Assembly (NCBI GenBank): GCA_948567375.1 | Contig: OX419760.1 | Location: 50,344,001-50,408,000, forward strand | Direction of reading: 5' to 3' | Source: Lunularia cruciata | Taxonomy: Eukaryota > Streptophyta > Marchantiopsida > Lunulariales > Lunulariaceae | DNA length: 64,000 bases | Part shown: in pieces, positions 42,083-55,440 of the stretch | Position numbering within the stretch: position 1 is the stretch's first letter | Layout of the letters: the number at the start of each line of letters is the position of its first letter | Position numbers and translations under genes: made by a program | The notes under the pieces: generated by a model | Databases searched by the model: none | The model's input: only the letters and a program-made list of their open reading frames with translations | What the model was told of the DNA's origin: nothing

Positions 42083-42205
42083 AATATAAGGTCCTTTGGA
42101 AAGGGTATCTTCTTCATGATGCCACACAAGAGCCTTTTTCTCATCTCCATAATGCACAGACAACCCTATAGGAGTTCAAAGATTCCATGGTAACAAGGAC
42201 GTCAC
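42083..42205 (+). pseudogene. Element D chromodomain
   Basis: The frame reads YKVLWKGYLLHDATQEPFSH, with the Trp of ATWEP replaced by Gln, followed by a stop and EFKDSMVTRTS. It aligns with the chromodomain at 35420. AGTGGTAGGGGAATA (42211-42225) is the polypurine tract. Confidence 0.82.
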
Positions 42206-42225
42206 CAACTAGTGGTAGGGGAATA

Positions 42226-42477
42226 TTTAATACTATGGAGTTAATAAATGAGTTAGTTGTGTAAGCAATGTAATAATATGGAGTTAGCAAAAAATTAAGT
42301 AGAAGCTAATGAGTTAGTAGTTAAAGCTAAATACAGCAAAAAGAAGTAGAACTTGCCTAAGAATGTGTTAGAAGCATCAAGAAAGCTTGTTGGTAGAATA
42401 TTCTAGAAGCACAGGGGAAGCTTCTTGTTGAGAAGCTTCTTGGAACTTTCCAAGGATAGAATAATTTGTATGCCAAG
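42226..42477 (+). mobile_element. 3' LTR of element D, truncated
   Basis: It starts TTTAATACTATGGAG (from TGTAATA). A second LTR-start-like TGTAATAATATGGAG appears 48 bp later, so the first part is duplicated. TTCTAGAA lies at 42401-42408 and GAAGCTTCTTG follows twice. It stops at TGTATGCCAAG, after which a 14-bp repeat (GGTAGAATAATTT) leads into family F. Confidence 0.72.
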
Positions 42478-45120
42478 GGTAGAATAATTTTACTCTTTGC
42501 CTATAATCAAAGTAAGATATTCACAAAAATGAATGAACAAATGAGCACAAGTATCATAGCACTCAGCCTTAAATACTTATGTGATTGTGAGCCAAAGAAA
42601 TCAGGATCCCAAGTGGATTTCTGAAAATCCTAATCTATACTATACATAACTCAACTAAATTCCTAATTTTATCTTATCCTAATCATCTACAAAATGATTA
42701 GGTGCTTAATGCAGTCAAGAGAGATGTCAAAGTTCTTTGCCTAATCTAATCTTAGTTTACAATGCAAAGTGGCTATACAATTTTGTGGGCACTTCTCCTT
42801 AATTATATATAATTCTAAGTGCTAACACATATGGCTCACTTGGAGTGCTTGATGATTCTACAATTCCAAATGCCTAAAATTTGCCTAAGAGTGCTTGCCT
42901 CACCAAAGGAAGATGGAGTGCTTGATGATTCTACAATTCCAAGTTCCTAAAATTTGTCTAAGAGTGCTTGCCTTATTAAAGGAATTTCCCTTAGGAGAAT
43001 GTCTTAGGCTAGAACCATTGGGAGTGAAGGACTACTTTAACCTCTCAGATTCCTAACCAATTGGTATGTATGTGCCAAATACCTAGCTATCTCCAACAAG
43101 TAGGTTTGCCAAACTTTGTTAACTTTTTGTCCAAGTTCTCCTTAAAATGTGAGGACAAGATGTTCATTCTCTCATCCTCATAAGCCAAGTTTTGCAATTG
43201 CTGGACTTGCATATTTAGTTCATAGTACTTTGTTTGTAATGCATGCACTATTATTTCTTCATTTAGCATGTCCATAAATATGGCTCAGGTCTCCTCCAAT
43301 TGTTGTAGTGCTTTGGCTGGTCCTCCTTGATTTTCTTAGCATGAGTACTCCATTCAAGCTTTTTTTTCCAATGATTGGAGACTTTCTACATGCTTGGTGT
43401 TCTCTTCTTTTTCTTCTTGGGTGTGCTCAAGTTTCATGGTTATATCCTTCTGGTACTCCTGCATTTGTGCCTCTAGGGTCATCACACAATCATGTCCCTT
43501 TTCTAAGAGCACTCCAAGTGCTCTCCAACTCTTGGTACTTGCCTTAAAATTGATCTTTAGCTTCCTTCTTAACCTGATCAAACTCAAGGTGGAGTGCTTT
43601 CCAAACCTTTGGGTCTTTGTGGCCTAATAATCTCATTCATATGGCACTTCTCCTCTTGAGTTCTGGTTCTCCTATAGAGAAGCACTTACCTTTGTTACTT
43701 CTACTTTGTATAGATCTTTGACTTTTGTTCCTTCTTCCTTCACTAGGTCTTCTTTGGCCTTCCAAATCTATAGACTGGTTATGCATGTTCTTGATCAGGG
43801 TGGTGTAGTCTACAATGTCCAAGTAGTTGGCTTGGTATCAAGGTAGCAACATCTCCATCATATGTAGTATGGCTCCAACTAAATGTAGGATGAAGTTGGA
43901 CCCTTCTTGGACTTGCACTGGCTTTGAAGTTGATGGCTCTTCATGCGCCTTGAGTTGCATTTCTAGTGGAGGCACATGATGGTCAATCTCCATGTTGACT
44001 TCTTCTTCTTCTAGATGGACTTTGGTCTCTTTTTCTCTTTTAGGTCAAGTTTCTTGGGCCTTCAAGCACTTGGGTTTCTTTGGTGGCTCTTTCTTACACA
44101 ATTGGACTTAGTGGTGCTTGTTCTAAAAATGCAACTTCTTCCATCATGTGCTCTTCTTCATATGCAACATACTCATCTATATCTTGTTTTGCAAATTTGG
44201 AGTAGACTAGGCATCTTCTTCATTATCTTTTTCTCCTAAAGTAGAGGTCAATCTTTAGTGTCCTTGGCTTCATCATTTGAAGAGGACACATCTACAATCT
44301 AAGCATTGGCCCTTGGCTTCTTGGATGGAGGAAGTGGCTTCTTCTTTAGCATGGTGATTGTCCTCTTTGCAGCCTTTGGCATGGCTAGCTCTTTGTCCAT
44401 AGGCACAAAAAGACTTGTGCAAGCAAACTCAGCATTTGCATGCTAATATTTGGCAATCTAAGTGGGTCCTTTGGGTTGGTCATGGAAATAACCTATATGA
44501 TGGAAATGGTTTGAGGACCTTTTCCACTCTTCTTTATTCAGCAAGTTGGTCCCCATGTAGTAATGAATGGTGAAAGTGGCAAAGTAGGTAGCACTTTTGT
44601 CCTCCTCAAGTCTTGGTGCAAGAGTTTAGGTTATTTATCAAACATCTTGGCCCAATCTAGTAGCACTCTTGAATATTGCCTGGCTCTTGAATTGGTATAG
44701 TAGGTTATTTATTTCTGTTTGAAGAGTTGCATAATTGCCTCTACTATGGCTCTTCATGCACAATCTTTGTAACTTGCTACTCTCCACCCATTGTTCTTTG
44801 ATCATTTACTGTTAAAGGTAGCCTTGGTTTTGGCTATCAGCTCCTTCTCTACAAATTTGCTATCAATGGTTATTCCTCCCACAACTCCAACATCTAGGCC
44901 AAGGACCATTCTCCAATGGTCCTTTTTCTAGTTCAATGAGTTGCCTCTCAGTCGTCCCAATGTTTTCTCTTTCTCCTCCCTCATCTCATGAATCATCTAG
45001 AGATTTAGAGCAATTCTAGAGCAAGAATCCTAAGCACTTGCTCCAAATATATCAAAATTACATCACACATTTGTTCATATTTGGGTACCTAAGAATGACC
45101 TCAAGGATATGTCTATACAA
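42478..45120 (-). pseudogene. Family F unit, most decayed copy
   Basis: On the minus strand short frames encode charged helical protein: LEHTQEEKEENTKHVESLQS (43354-43587), NMQVQQLQNLAYEDERMN (43087-43275) and a Ser/Arg/Lys-rich stretch (43637-43822). Layout, strand and composition match the two better units upstream on the same strand, though similarity is low by eye. I do not recognise the protein. The coiled-coil part lies toward the 3' end of the unit. Stops are numerous. Confidence 0.45.
42842..42982. repeat. Tandem duplication, two 73-bp units
   Basis: GGAGTGCTTGATGATTCTAC begins at 42842 and 42915. The units differ at a few positions, so the duplication is not recent. Confidence 0.88.
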
Positions 45121-45461
45121 TTTGGGTATGAACACCATGATTATGGACAGACAAGAGCGCTAAAGTTCTTCTATCTCACTACTTTGAGTACCTAACTTCA
45201 CTCTGAGTGCTAAAAACTACAATAGAATCAACCCGTAAAACAACTTGTAGTAATTCTCTTGGTTCACAATGAAGTCCAAGATAACAATTGATCAGTTAAT
45301 CAGACAAACAAAATTCTGAAAAGTGCAGCTCCTAGCCAGATTTATAATCCAAAATCTTGGTCTATCCTCAACACTTTGGTAGTCATAAAGTAGGTAAGCA
45401 CTTGCCATTACACAAACAAAGGCCTCTACATTTTTTTGCAAGGAAAAGTTTCCATCCCATT

Positions 45462-48400
45462 ATGACAACCCGGCAAATATCACTTTTGTGGTAATCAAGT
45501 AAGTAAAGTTTGTTCCCGCAAAGATATGAGTCAAAATTGGTCAAATACAAAGTCAAATAGTAACAATGTAGTTCTTCTTGAGTTCTTCTTTAGTCTCTTG
45601 GGTAGAAACCACACTCAAAAGAGAGTAACAAGCACTGACTCTCAGTCTCATCACAACTTAACATTCCTTAATCACAACTCCATCAAATTTTGTCCAAACA
45701 AATCTTAATTGTGATGATTTAGATTCCTCTAAAGACGGCTAATTCATTGCAAAGCACCTTTGCCTCAAAATTGTGTTCCACCCTTCCACTGAAGGTACAA
45801 CTTCCTCGATCAAAATTGTTTCACATCAACTCAATGCTACACTCTCAACTATAGAATACTACCAACACTACAATTCCTCTCAGATCTATCAAGGCATTGC
45901 TTTGATTGCACTTCACTCAAGATCAAACACACAAAATGAAGATCAGGTTGTGGAATCCAACATCCAACAATCACACTAATTTGCACTTCTAATTTTTCCC
46001 AACACTCACAAATACACACACAAAATTGATACTCAGAATTAAGCTCAAGTAACAAGCACTGAACTCAGCACTTTGCTTTCTTTATCTTCAAAAATCATGA
46101 ATACTGAACAACATAAGACTGCAAATGCCTCCTTTAAAAAGTAGAGCAATCGATAGTTACTAACAAAAATACCGTTTGACAACAACTCTACAAACTTGCA
46201 GATCAAAAATGAAAATGAAAATCTTCATTATGCCTCTTCAAATCTCAAATATGTTCCTACTCCGATCCAATGTCAACCTCTTCTTTGGCTTCCAAACCCA
46301 ATGATCCTCTTATCACTTTTCCTTCTTTGGGTCTATCTAATTCTACTAATTCCTTTGCTATTTCTTTTATCTCTTCACTAAAAACTACAATTGCATTGGT
46401 GGGTAACTTATCTAACTCTTTATCTCCCAACCCACACTTCTCTAATGTCTCAAGTAATTGACCCGAAGACACCTACACTCCTACTTCTACAACTTTGGAC
46501 TTCTTATCTTCCTTCACATTATTCCAAAGTCTCTTTAACTCTGATTTCACTAGGTCTAATCTGAGACTTACATTGTCTCCTACTTCAATTATCTTCCTAT
46601 CTACTTGTTCCCTTAAACAAATCAACACAGTGTTCATATCTACATCTTTTGCTCTCCTCTTTCTTGTTTCTTGCACTAGTAACTTTGATTCATGAAGTCT
46701 TGCTTCTTCCACCTTTCACTCGGATTCCATGCTAAGTATTGCTTGTAGTCTTCCAACAACTTTTCCTACTAACTGTGATGCATACCCTCAAGATTGGTTC
46801 TGCTTTCAACTCTTCTCTGTACATCTTCAACTTGTCTTTGTACTTGGTTGCAAGCATCTTCTTTTCCTCCTCATACTGAGCACTTTGCACCTCAGCATTT
46901 CTTACCAAGCTTCTCAATCTTTCCTCCTCTTGGTGTTGAATTGCCAATGCCCTCTGCCATGCTTGATCCTTCCTTGCCACACTCTTGTTTATGCTCTCTT
47001 ACTCCTACTCCATCACAACCGCCATCTCCTTCACATGAATGCTTTCCATGCAAACTTTGTTGACTTCACCTTTCATCTTTGCCAACAACGTTGTCTGGTC
47101 TTTCAACTCTTTGGCTTGACTGGCCAACCTCTCTTCCATGCTTCTTGAAACTCTCTTGCAAGTTCTCTAAAGTCTTCTTCTTCAAGACTACATCCACTTG
47201 AAGTTCCTCAGCTTCTTCTTCTCTTTGACTTATAATCTCCTTCAATTCCTTTACTTCATCTAGCAAATGCTTCACCACTTGGCACTCAATCTTCACCTCC
47301 ACATGATCTTGCTAGATCACCTTCTTCTGCTTCTTTTGCTTCTTCAGCAGCTCTAACAATGGACTCACAATGTGCGATAAGTACTTCACTCCATCAAATT
47401 CTTCTTCATCTTTGGCTCCTTCATCATACTTTGCTGCCATTGATGCTTCTTCCGCCAGAGCCTTCCCCAGAATTCTTGATCTTCATACCTTCAATGACAT
47501 TCCCTCTGAGCTTACTTCTTCCTTATAGACTGTGCTGAAACCTACGGGTTCAATTGTCATTGACCTCTTGGCTCTTCCTTCCTTCTGGTCTTCCTTCTTT
47601 GGTTCTTCATCCATCTTCTCCATGGGCAACTCTAAGCAAGGGCCATCTCCTCCCTCCATACAATCTAATTTCCGCATAGAATGCCTTAACTTCTTTTGCC
47701 TCAACCAATTGTTGGACTTCATCTTCACCTTCACTCTCACTCCCAGACTCCTCACTCTGTAATGTGAGTTCAGCTTCTTTGGAGTCTCTTCTTCTGGACT
47801 CTATCTCTCCTTCAGACTCTATCTCTGAAGTCTTGTCCTTCACCACCTTTTTACCTCACGGATTGAGTCTTTGGGTCTTTCATTGTGGCTAAGGTAAGGC
47901 TACTTCTTTGAGTTTAGTCCGCTTCTTCATCTTCAGACTTCTTCCTTCCACCATCTCTCTTTGTCTTGTCCTCATGAAATGATTGTCGTTGGCTTGTAGT
48001 TGTACAATGTATTGTTGCTCCTCTTTATCTGCTTCTTGTCAAAGATGAGGATGGAAATGCCAAACCATATGTTGCCTCTTTGCCCAGTTCACCTTCTCTC
48101 CTGCAAACATTTGGTGGAAGAAGACTACCTACTGCATGTTTACATACGTCATTTGCTTGGGCTTGAATATGTCCATGAGCGCTCCCACAATGCTTTTCTT
48201 AATTGGGTCTCAATAGGACTCTACTTTGTAGCCATTGTTGGTCCGTGGAGCGAAGAACAAATTTCAAATTTCCGTAGTCTCTTTTGCAGCGTCACACTTC
48301 CTATAGAAGGTGACCCCAGTTACCTCTCCTGCTTCTTTCCCCAATAGTAACTTCCAATCCAATTCAATCCATTGAGCCGGATTTCCTCTCTCCCCCATAA

Positions 48401-49190
48401 CTTCGGGGCCTTCCTCACAATTATTGGTGGCCATCTCTGCCATGATGCTTGGAAAATTGACATTAAAGTTACATGCCAAGAATGTGATCCAAAGTCTATT
48501 CAAGTCTTTGATACTAGGTATGATATCTAATTGCCAAATTGCAAAACTCCTCATTGTGAGTGCATTCTTAGTCTTCTTTGCCATGATCTGCTCACTTGTT
48601 CTTTGGCATTGGAAGATTATCCCCTCTCTTGGATACGTCACTCTAATCCCTTCTAGACTTTGGAAAATTTCACTCTCGATCAGCTTCTTGACATGCATTA
48701 CTATAGGATGACTACTCAGAAGAACAGGGTATCTACTTAATATGTTTGATTTCCTCCTACTCAATCATAATTTAAGAATACCTCAAAGTGAAATCATTCT
48801 TCAGTCAATTTCAAAATTGACTCATACTTCTTCCTAAGCGTTGGTTTCTTGTCACTGTCAAGGTATTCTTCTCTTGCTTCCACCATTTCTTGAAGTGTAC
48901 ATTCTTGATTGGCCCGACACATAGAGAGGTTGTTACATTGTCTTTGTATTTGCCTTCACTTCTTGTTCCAAAGATGCCTTTCTTTGGATTTGTCTCTTTG
49001 TAACTCCATCCGAGTACTTCCGATTCCCGACCAAAGGTCAACTTCCTTGGGTTTACTCCAGAGACATATAAGTCCATTCTTTCCTTCATAATTTGGCTTC
49101 CTTAATACACTTCTTCTTTAAAACTCTTTAAAACTTCTTTAAAACTATACACTTCTTCTTTAAAACAAAAAATGTGGGTACCATGCCCAT
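45462..49190 (-). pseudogene. Family F unit, middle copy
   Basis: The plus-strand left edge is TGACAACCCGGCAAATATCA, identical to the left edge of the next unit at 50417; the right edge is near CAAAAAATGTGGGTACCA, also shared. On the minus strand the order is an N-terminal block (48811-49089), a block with LWITFLACNFNVNFPSIM and PAQWIELDWKLLLGKEAGEV (48264-48764), acidic Ser/Glu stretches (47483-47846), and long Glu/Lys coiled-coil segments (47066-47302, 46473-46980) ending in an acidic tail (46257-46472). The protein family is not recognised. It could be a gag-like protein of a non-autonomous retroelement or a duplicated host gene. Stops and frameshifts make it inactive. Confidence 0.6.
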
Positions 49191-50416
49191 GTGTCAAAGA
49201 TTCTCTCTTTTCTCTCTCCCATGCACTTAACTTGCATGCCAAGTGCTAATAGTTATCTTGAGTGTAATAGCACTTGGCCAAAAATTCTGGCTGAGTTGGT
49301 GGTGTATTCAAATTATGGCAGCTCTTTACTATGAGTGCTAAGGTGGCACTCCACACTTGGCCTATAAGCTCCACCCATTGGTACTCCAAGTGCTCTCCAG
49401 CTCTTGGAAGCACTCCAAATGATTCCATAGCACTCTGAGTGTTGTTCCTTCTTCAAGCACTTGAGATCATCCTACATCCCTTTGAGTGCTATTGTCTTCC
49501 AATAACTCAATGTTATCCTACACCACTCCAAGTACTCTCCATCCTCTTTCTCGTAACCTTTCTTCAAGTACCTTATCTTTTTGAGGCATTTCTCCTAATA
49601 ACTTGTTTATTCGTGGTGGTTTTCTAGCTCTTAAGCCTAATTTGATCCAAAATGGGAGCACCATAGGAAGTAAAGTCCCATGCAATTTTGGAGCATTTGC
49701 AATTGGAGAATTGTGCCTCAATCAAGTTTAAACAAGTTGAGCATCTTGGCAATCAGAAGCAATGGACCAACATCATGTTGGTCAAGCAACTAGGATTAAA
49801 ATATTCAATTGAGAAGCTATGACATTAATCCTAGTTGATCAACAAGCACTCAATAATAAGGCAAATCAAGGGAAGCAAAGTAAGAGAAGATGTGAGAATT
49901 ACCAAGGGATGCCCTAGGGTATGATCTTTCCGTCTATTGTTCCAACTACTCTTGACCATATTGATAGGATTTGTCATCATATAGCCAAGGGTAATTTGTT
50001 GCTTTGTTTCAATAATGTGAATAGCCTTGAACCAAAGTTTTATGGCAACTTGTGTGAGCTAAAGGTGTTGATAATCATGTAGTTGCCTATCTTGAAGTGA
50101 GAAGTACGTTTTCATGATTGGATGTTGAATAAAGTAAATGTCAAATTTGGTGAATGTAGTCTCTTCTTGTATTGAATCATTCACTCTTTGACGTGCTTAG
50201 TTCACAACTTAGTGCATTACATGGCTTTAAAATAGGTGGTAGTAGCTTATATTTTGGGCCCTTTTGAAGATGTAGTTTAAGCAATGTTTGATGTCTAACT
50301 TCACACTCAACTTAGAGGCCTTGGGTTTATGAGTCCATACTCATAAATACAAGGTGTGAAGCTCAAAAAAAATCCTCATTCCCTTTGACTTCTCATTGGG
50401 ATTTCAATTCCCCTGT
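49191..50416. other. Spacer between family F units
   Basis: Low-complexity TTTAAAAC repeats (49105-49165) sit at its edge. The rest has only short open frames and no repeat partner found in the window. The stretch 49930-50330 has coding-like composition on the plus strand but many stops and no recognised domain. Confidence 0.4.
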
Positions 50417-53400
50417 GACAACCCGGCAAATATCACTTTTGCAGTAATTGGGTAAGTAAAGTTTGTTCCTGTAGAGATACGAGTCAGAATTGGTCAAATA
50501 AAAAGTCAAACAGTAACATGTAGTTCTTCTTGAGTTCTTCTTTAGTCTCTCAGGTAGAAATCACACCCAAAAGAGAGTAACAAGCACTGATTCTCAATCT
50601 TTTCACAAAGTAACACTTCTGAATCACAACACCTTCAATCTTTCTAAATAATCTTGATTGTGATGATTCAGGCTCTCCCAAAAATGGCATTTCACTGCAA
50701 AATAACTTCACCTCTGAATTGTGTTCCACCCCTCCACTGAAGGCACAACTTTCTCGATTAAAATTGCTTCACATCAACTTTGCACTGCACTCACAAATGC
50801 AAAATACTACCAACACTACAATTCCTCTCAGATCTGTCAAGGCATTGCTTTGATTGCACTTCACTCAGGATCAAACACACAAAATGAAGATCAAGGCTGC
50901 GGAATCCAACATCCAACAAGCACATTAACTTGCACTTTGAATTTCTCCCAACACTCACAAACACAAACACAAAGTTGATACTCAGAATCAAGCTCAAGCG
51001 ACGAGCACTTCTTCATAGCACTTTGCTTTATCTATTCTCAAAATAATGAGCACTGAACAACATAAGATTGCGAATGCCACTCTTAAATAGTGAAGCAATA
51101 GACAGTTATCTTCCTAATGTATCTCTTCCTAACAACTCTACAAACCTGCAGATCCAAAATGACAATGCACCTCTTCATATTTGCCTCTTCAAATCTCAAA
51201 TTGGTTGCTAATCCGATCCGATGTCTACTTCTTCCTCGGCTTTCAAACCCAAACGCGAAGTAACTTTACTTCCTACTATCCTATCCTCGGGTTTCATAAC
51301 TCCTACATCTTCTACCAAATCTAATAGTTCTCTTTCCTGATCTGAAATTTCACTGGTGGGTAATCTTTCTAACTCCTTATCTTCCAACCCACTCTTCTCT
51401 AATGTCTCCAATGGTAACTTTGAGGACATCTGCACTCCTACTTCATCTTCTTTGGGTTTTGCTCTAACATCTTTCCAAAGTTTATCTATCTCAAACTTTA
51501 CTAAGTCTAATCTAATTGTGATATTGTCTTCTACCTCCAATATCTTCCTATCTACACAGAGTTTTGAGACTAATCAACAATGCATTCAAATTGGTATCCT
51601 TTGCATGTCTCCTCCTTGTCTCCTACACCAACAACTTCAACTCGTGCAGCCTTGTCTCCTCGATATGCACATTGGCCTCTGTACTCAACATTGCGTTCAT
51701 CCTAATTACAATTTCTTTCAAGGGCTCCAGTCTCATCTTCCTCTCATGCTCCCGATCTGCAAGCCAATCCTCTCAGTACATTGCCAATTCTACTTCAAAC
51801 TTGGCCTTCACAGTTTCCTTCTCCTTCTCCTTCTCCTTCTGTACAATCTTCTCCTCTTGATTACAAAGTAACTCTTGCAATCTCTCTTCTTCCCTATATC
51901 TCACTGTCAACTCTTGTTGCCACAGTTGCTTCTTCTCTTCTACACTCTCCATCACCCTATCGAGCTCTTGTTCCTTCTTTGCTACTCTTGCCATAGCATG
52001 AATAATTTCTAGTCTCAAATCAGCAAACTGTTGCTTCAAGATCTCATATTCCGCAATTTGTCTTTCCTTTGCTATGTCACTCTGTTTCACAAGTTCCTCT
52101 TGATACCTTGCTTCTCTCCTCAAGTTTTCTACCAATTGACTCTACACTACTGCCTCCACTCGCAGTACTTCCCTCTCCTCCTCACCTTGGATTATACTCT
52201 TCTTCAACTCCAAGTTCTCTTCTTCTAGTTGTGCTAATACTTGCAATACGGTCTTCACCTCCGGACACTTTGACTGCATCTCCTTCTTCTTGTGTTCCAA
52301 TTTCACTAATAGAGGACACACAACTTCGCACAGGTACTCCACTCCGTCACTCGCAACTACCTCAACTAGCGGAGTGATATCCTTCTTTACCTCTTCTTCT
52401 CTCAATACTTGCCTTCTTCTCTACAATCGTTGTATCAAAATGGACGCTTCACTCCCCAAATTGGCATTCTCCTCCCTTGCCTTGCTCAAACCCACTTCAG
52501 ACTTTGCCTTTTGCCTGGACCAAACTCCTCTTTGAATGGTAATCTTCTTCTCCTCCTGCTTTGGCACTTCATCTTCTAACTTCGCGTTACTCTCTTCCTC
52601 GAGCTCCATCCAAACCTCTTCTTCTATTGTAGGAACCAACATCATCTCCCCACCTTCATCGCTGTCACTACTTGTATCTCCACTCTGTAGTGTGAGCTCG
52701 GGTTCTTCCTTGCATTCCAAGTCTTTGGACTTGCACTCGGCTTCACCCTCCAAGTCTTCTTCCGACGATGCGATTACCACCATACCTTTCCTTGGGTTCA
52801 CTCTTCTGGTCTTCCGAGGTCTTGTTTTCTTGACGTCTTTGCCTTCTCCATGTCGATTGTGCTTCTTTGACCTCGGAGTACTTACGTCCACCTGCACACT
52901 CTTCCCCGTCTATGCATAGTACTCATTGCTGCTTTGGATCTGAAGAATGTACTACTACTCCTCCGCGTTGACTCCTTTCTTAAGTTGGGATGAAAATGTG
53001 ACACCATTTTGTTGTGCTCTGCCACATTGAGAAGATTCAGCCCAAGGTAGAAATGTGCTGCAAACGGCACAATGTAATGTGGAGGCGATTTATCCCGCAA
53101 GTTTCATACCATCTGCCTCGTTCGCCCATGGAAGCACCTCACCCAGTTGATTGGCTCTCCTGCAAACATCTTATGGAAGAACACCGCTTGGTGCTTCATC
53201 ACATAAGTTTTTCTCTCGAGCTTCAGGATTGCCATGAGAGCACTCACAATCCCTCTCTTGACTGGATCCTTGTAACTCTCTACTTTGTACCCATTCTTTG
53301 TACACTTTGAAGAGAATGCATCCCTCACTTCTTGGGTTTCTTCGGCTTCCTCTCCCTTCCCCAAGAACATGCATCCTGCTCCGTACCTGCCTCTCTTCTG

Positions 53401-54190
53401 AGTACTAATCTCCAATCCGACTTCGTCTAGCGAGCCGGATTTTCTCTCTTCCCCTCTTCCTCGGGGCCATCGAGACATTTACTCTTGATTATCTTGGTCA
53501 TGAATCCTGGAAAACTCATGTTCTAGTTCCACGCCAAGAATGTGATCCAAAGTCAGCTCAAGACTTCGATTCTGGCAATCACATCTAACCTCCAAATTGC
53601 ATGATTTCTCATTGTGAATTCGGAGTTCTTCTTTCCTCCTCCCATCTTTCTTTCTTCCTCATTGTCTCTCAGATTAGCTCTCTCGAATTCTCCTCTACAC
53701 ACCAGCGCATCTTCAACTCTACTTCCCTTCCCATGATCTCCTGCAAGACGACTCCTCAATGGCAAAGGAAAATTGCTTGACATTGCTTCATCGTTAGCCC
53801 AATTTTTATGGAGTCGCACCTTCTTCATCTCTCTTCAATTTGAGTTTTTACCGAGAAATCACACCTCTTGCATGCTCCTATCACTGTCAAGTGTACTTCA
53901 TGCGTATGACTGCCGATTTTTGAACGGTCCCTTCTTGAATTTCTTGCTCCAAAGAAAAGTTGTTACATTGTCCTCACCTTGGGTTGAGCACCTCCTAATA
54001 CGAAGACTTCTTACTTTGGGTTGTATGCTGACAAGGCAAGTCCGAGTACTTCGCCTTATGACCCAAAGCCACGTTACCTCGGGTTTCATCCTGAAGACTC
54101 TTTTCTTTGCCTTCTTTGGTCATATAGGCGCAATCCGACTTCTCTATACACTTCTTTTTCTCCATTTCAAAAAAAAACAAAAAATGTGGG
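50417..54190 (-). pseudogene. Family F unit, best-preserved copy (coiled-coil protein)
   Basis: It shares both edges with the unit at 45462-49190 (TGACAACCCGGCAAATATCA on the left, AAAAAATGTGGGTACCA on the right). Minus-strand frames in order: start region (53995-54288), NHAIWRLDVIARIEVLS then LWITFLAWN and NPARWTKSDWRLVLRREAG (about 53830-53400), HQAVFFHKMFAGEPINWVRC (near 53150), NKMVSHFHPNLRK (near 53000), then one frame from 52897 to 51773 with only two stops, encoding a Lys/Arg-rich start, an acidic patch and about 230 residues of Glu/Lys/Gln coiled coil, and finally an acidic tail (51208-51540). CpG is much more frequent here than in the other copies. Function unknown; a structural or gag-like role is only a guess. 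Confidence 0.65.
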
Positions 54191-54274
54191 TACCACATCC
54201 TCATATGTGGTTTGAGAGTTTTGGGCACTCCTCTAGAATAAAAAGATTTTTGAATTTTTTTCATCTTGGATACC

Positions 54275-55440
54275 TTAGTACATGCCACAACCCATGCTCA
54301 CTTCCTCCCTTGGTTAGAGAATACTCAAGTGGCCTATTCAATTCTTACACAATGTTACCACCCTATGGCCCCATATTTAGCATAAACTTTCTCACCTATA
54401 GAGATAATATTGTCACATTTATGGATGTTTGATAGTACCATCCAACATACTTTCTCCATTGTGTTAGGACCATACATGATATCATACACTATCAAATCAA
54501 TGGTGTAGACAATAGATAGCTCTACTCATAGTCATGGGCAGATGCAACCTCTTAGGATAGGAGGCCACAATACAAATAACATATATTGGAGTATAGGCTC
54601 TAGTGGTCTATCATTAGTAGACAAGTTCCTACATTAATGAAAAAAATTTATTGGGACTTATCATGATAGTGGATTTAGGCACTTATAACTTCTATTCATA
54701 TTTTGATTTTGGCTCATGACTTATTGCACTTCACATTCATCATTCCTCAAATGTATTGACTTTGTGTCTCTTAGACTTTAGGAAGATTTAGGCAGATCTT
54801 AGTGAATATATACATACTTACACACTTATCAATATTCTAATTGATGTGCTTCTACTTGACAAAGTTAGAATTCTCTCTTGTGATGGGAAAGGCTTTGGAG
54901 CCTTACTTCCCACTTGATTGATGACTTTCAATTTACTTTTGAGTAGTTTACCACAAGTCTACATTTGAGGTTGGGTCTCCCACATCCAAGTTTCATAGTG
55001 CTTTTGGACTAATATTCTCTATATGAAATTAATGGCATGCACTTTTTATGATGTGAAATAGGTGGATAACACACCATATTCCATGATTTAGCTTGTGATA
55101 TAGTGGCTTAGATTTAACAAGCTACATCGGCCCAAGTTTAGATTGAGCAATGGTTGGATCTACTAGGACCACCTATTTATCATGTGCAAGCAAATATTGT
55201 TACCTTCATGGATGGTCGTCACACCTTGCATGACATGGTGGTGGTAAACCTCCTACAAGCAAAGTCATTGATAAAAGTAGCAAAGTCATTGATAAAGGTA
55301 AGAACAATGACCTTCACCTCTAGGGGCAAGGAGGACCACCACATATCCTAACTATCCTTGGATACCTTTGTCTTTTGGCAATTGATATTTTTGGGCACTT
55401 TCATCACTATTTTTTGAGCATGAGTCCAACATTGATCCTA
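54275..55440 (+). pseudogene. LINE-like family E unit, plus-strand copy
   Basis: It matches the reverse complement of 56840-57790 (for example CATAGTCATGGGCAGATG at 54526 on). The later part, 55154-55351, reads TFMDGRHTLHDMVVVNLLQA and then KEDHHIS, followed by LAIDIFGHFHHYF after a frameshift, the same ending as at 24920. A KSLIKVA repeat comes from a duplicated AGCAAAGTCATTGATAAA (55258-55295). It is probably the C-terminal portion of a non-LTR retrotransposon protein, highly decayed. Confidence 0.45.

Larger units (their letters stand above)
39552..42477 (+). mobile_element. Internally deleted chromovirus element D
   Basis: LTR remnants at 39552-39799 and 42226-42477 bracket RNase H, integrase and chromodomain only; gag, protease and RT are missing. 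The coding part is related to element C at lower identity. The LTRs share the TTCTAGAA/GAAGCTTC motifs of element C. A solo family B LTR (40200-40881) interrupts it. Confidence 0.8.

Noticed and set aside
42478-54190. Family F as myosin-like or other named coiled-coil host genes
   Set aside because: Glu/Lys-rich heptads alone do not identify a family, and no diagnostic motor or binding motif was seen.
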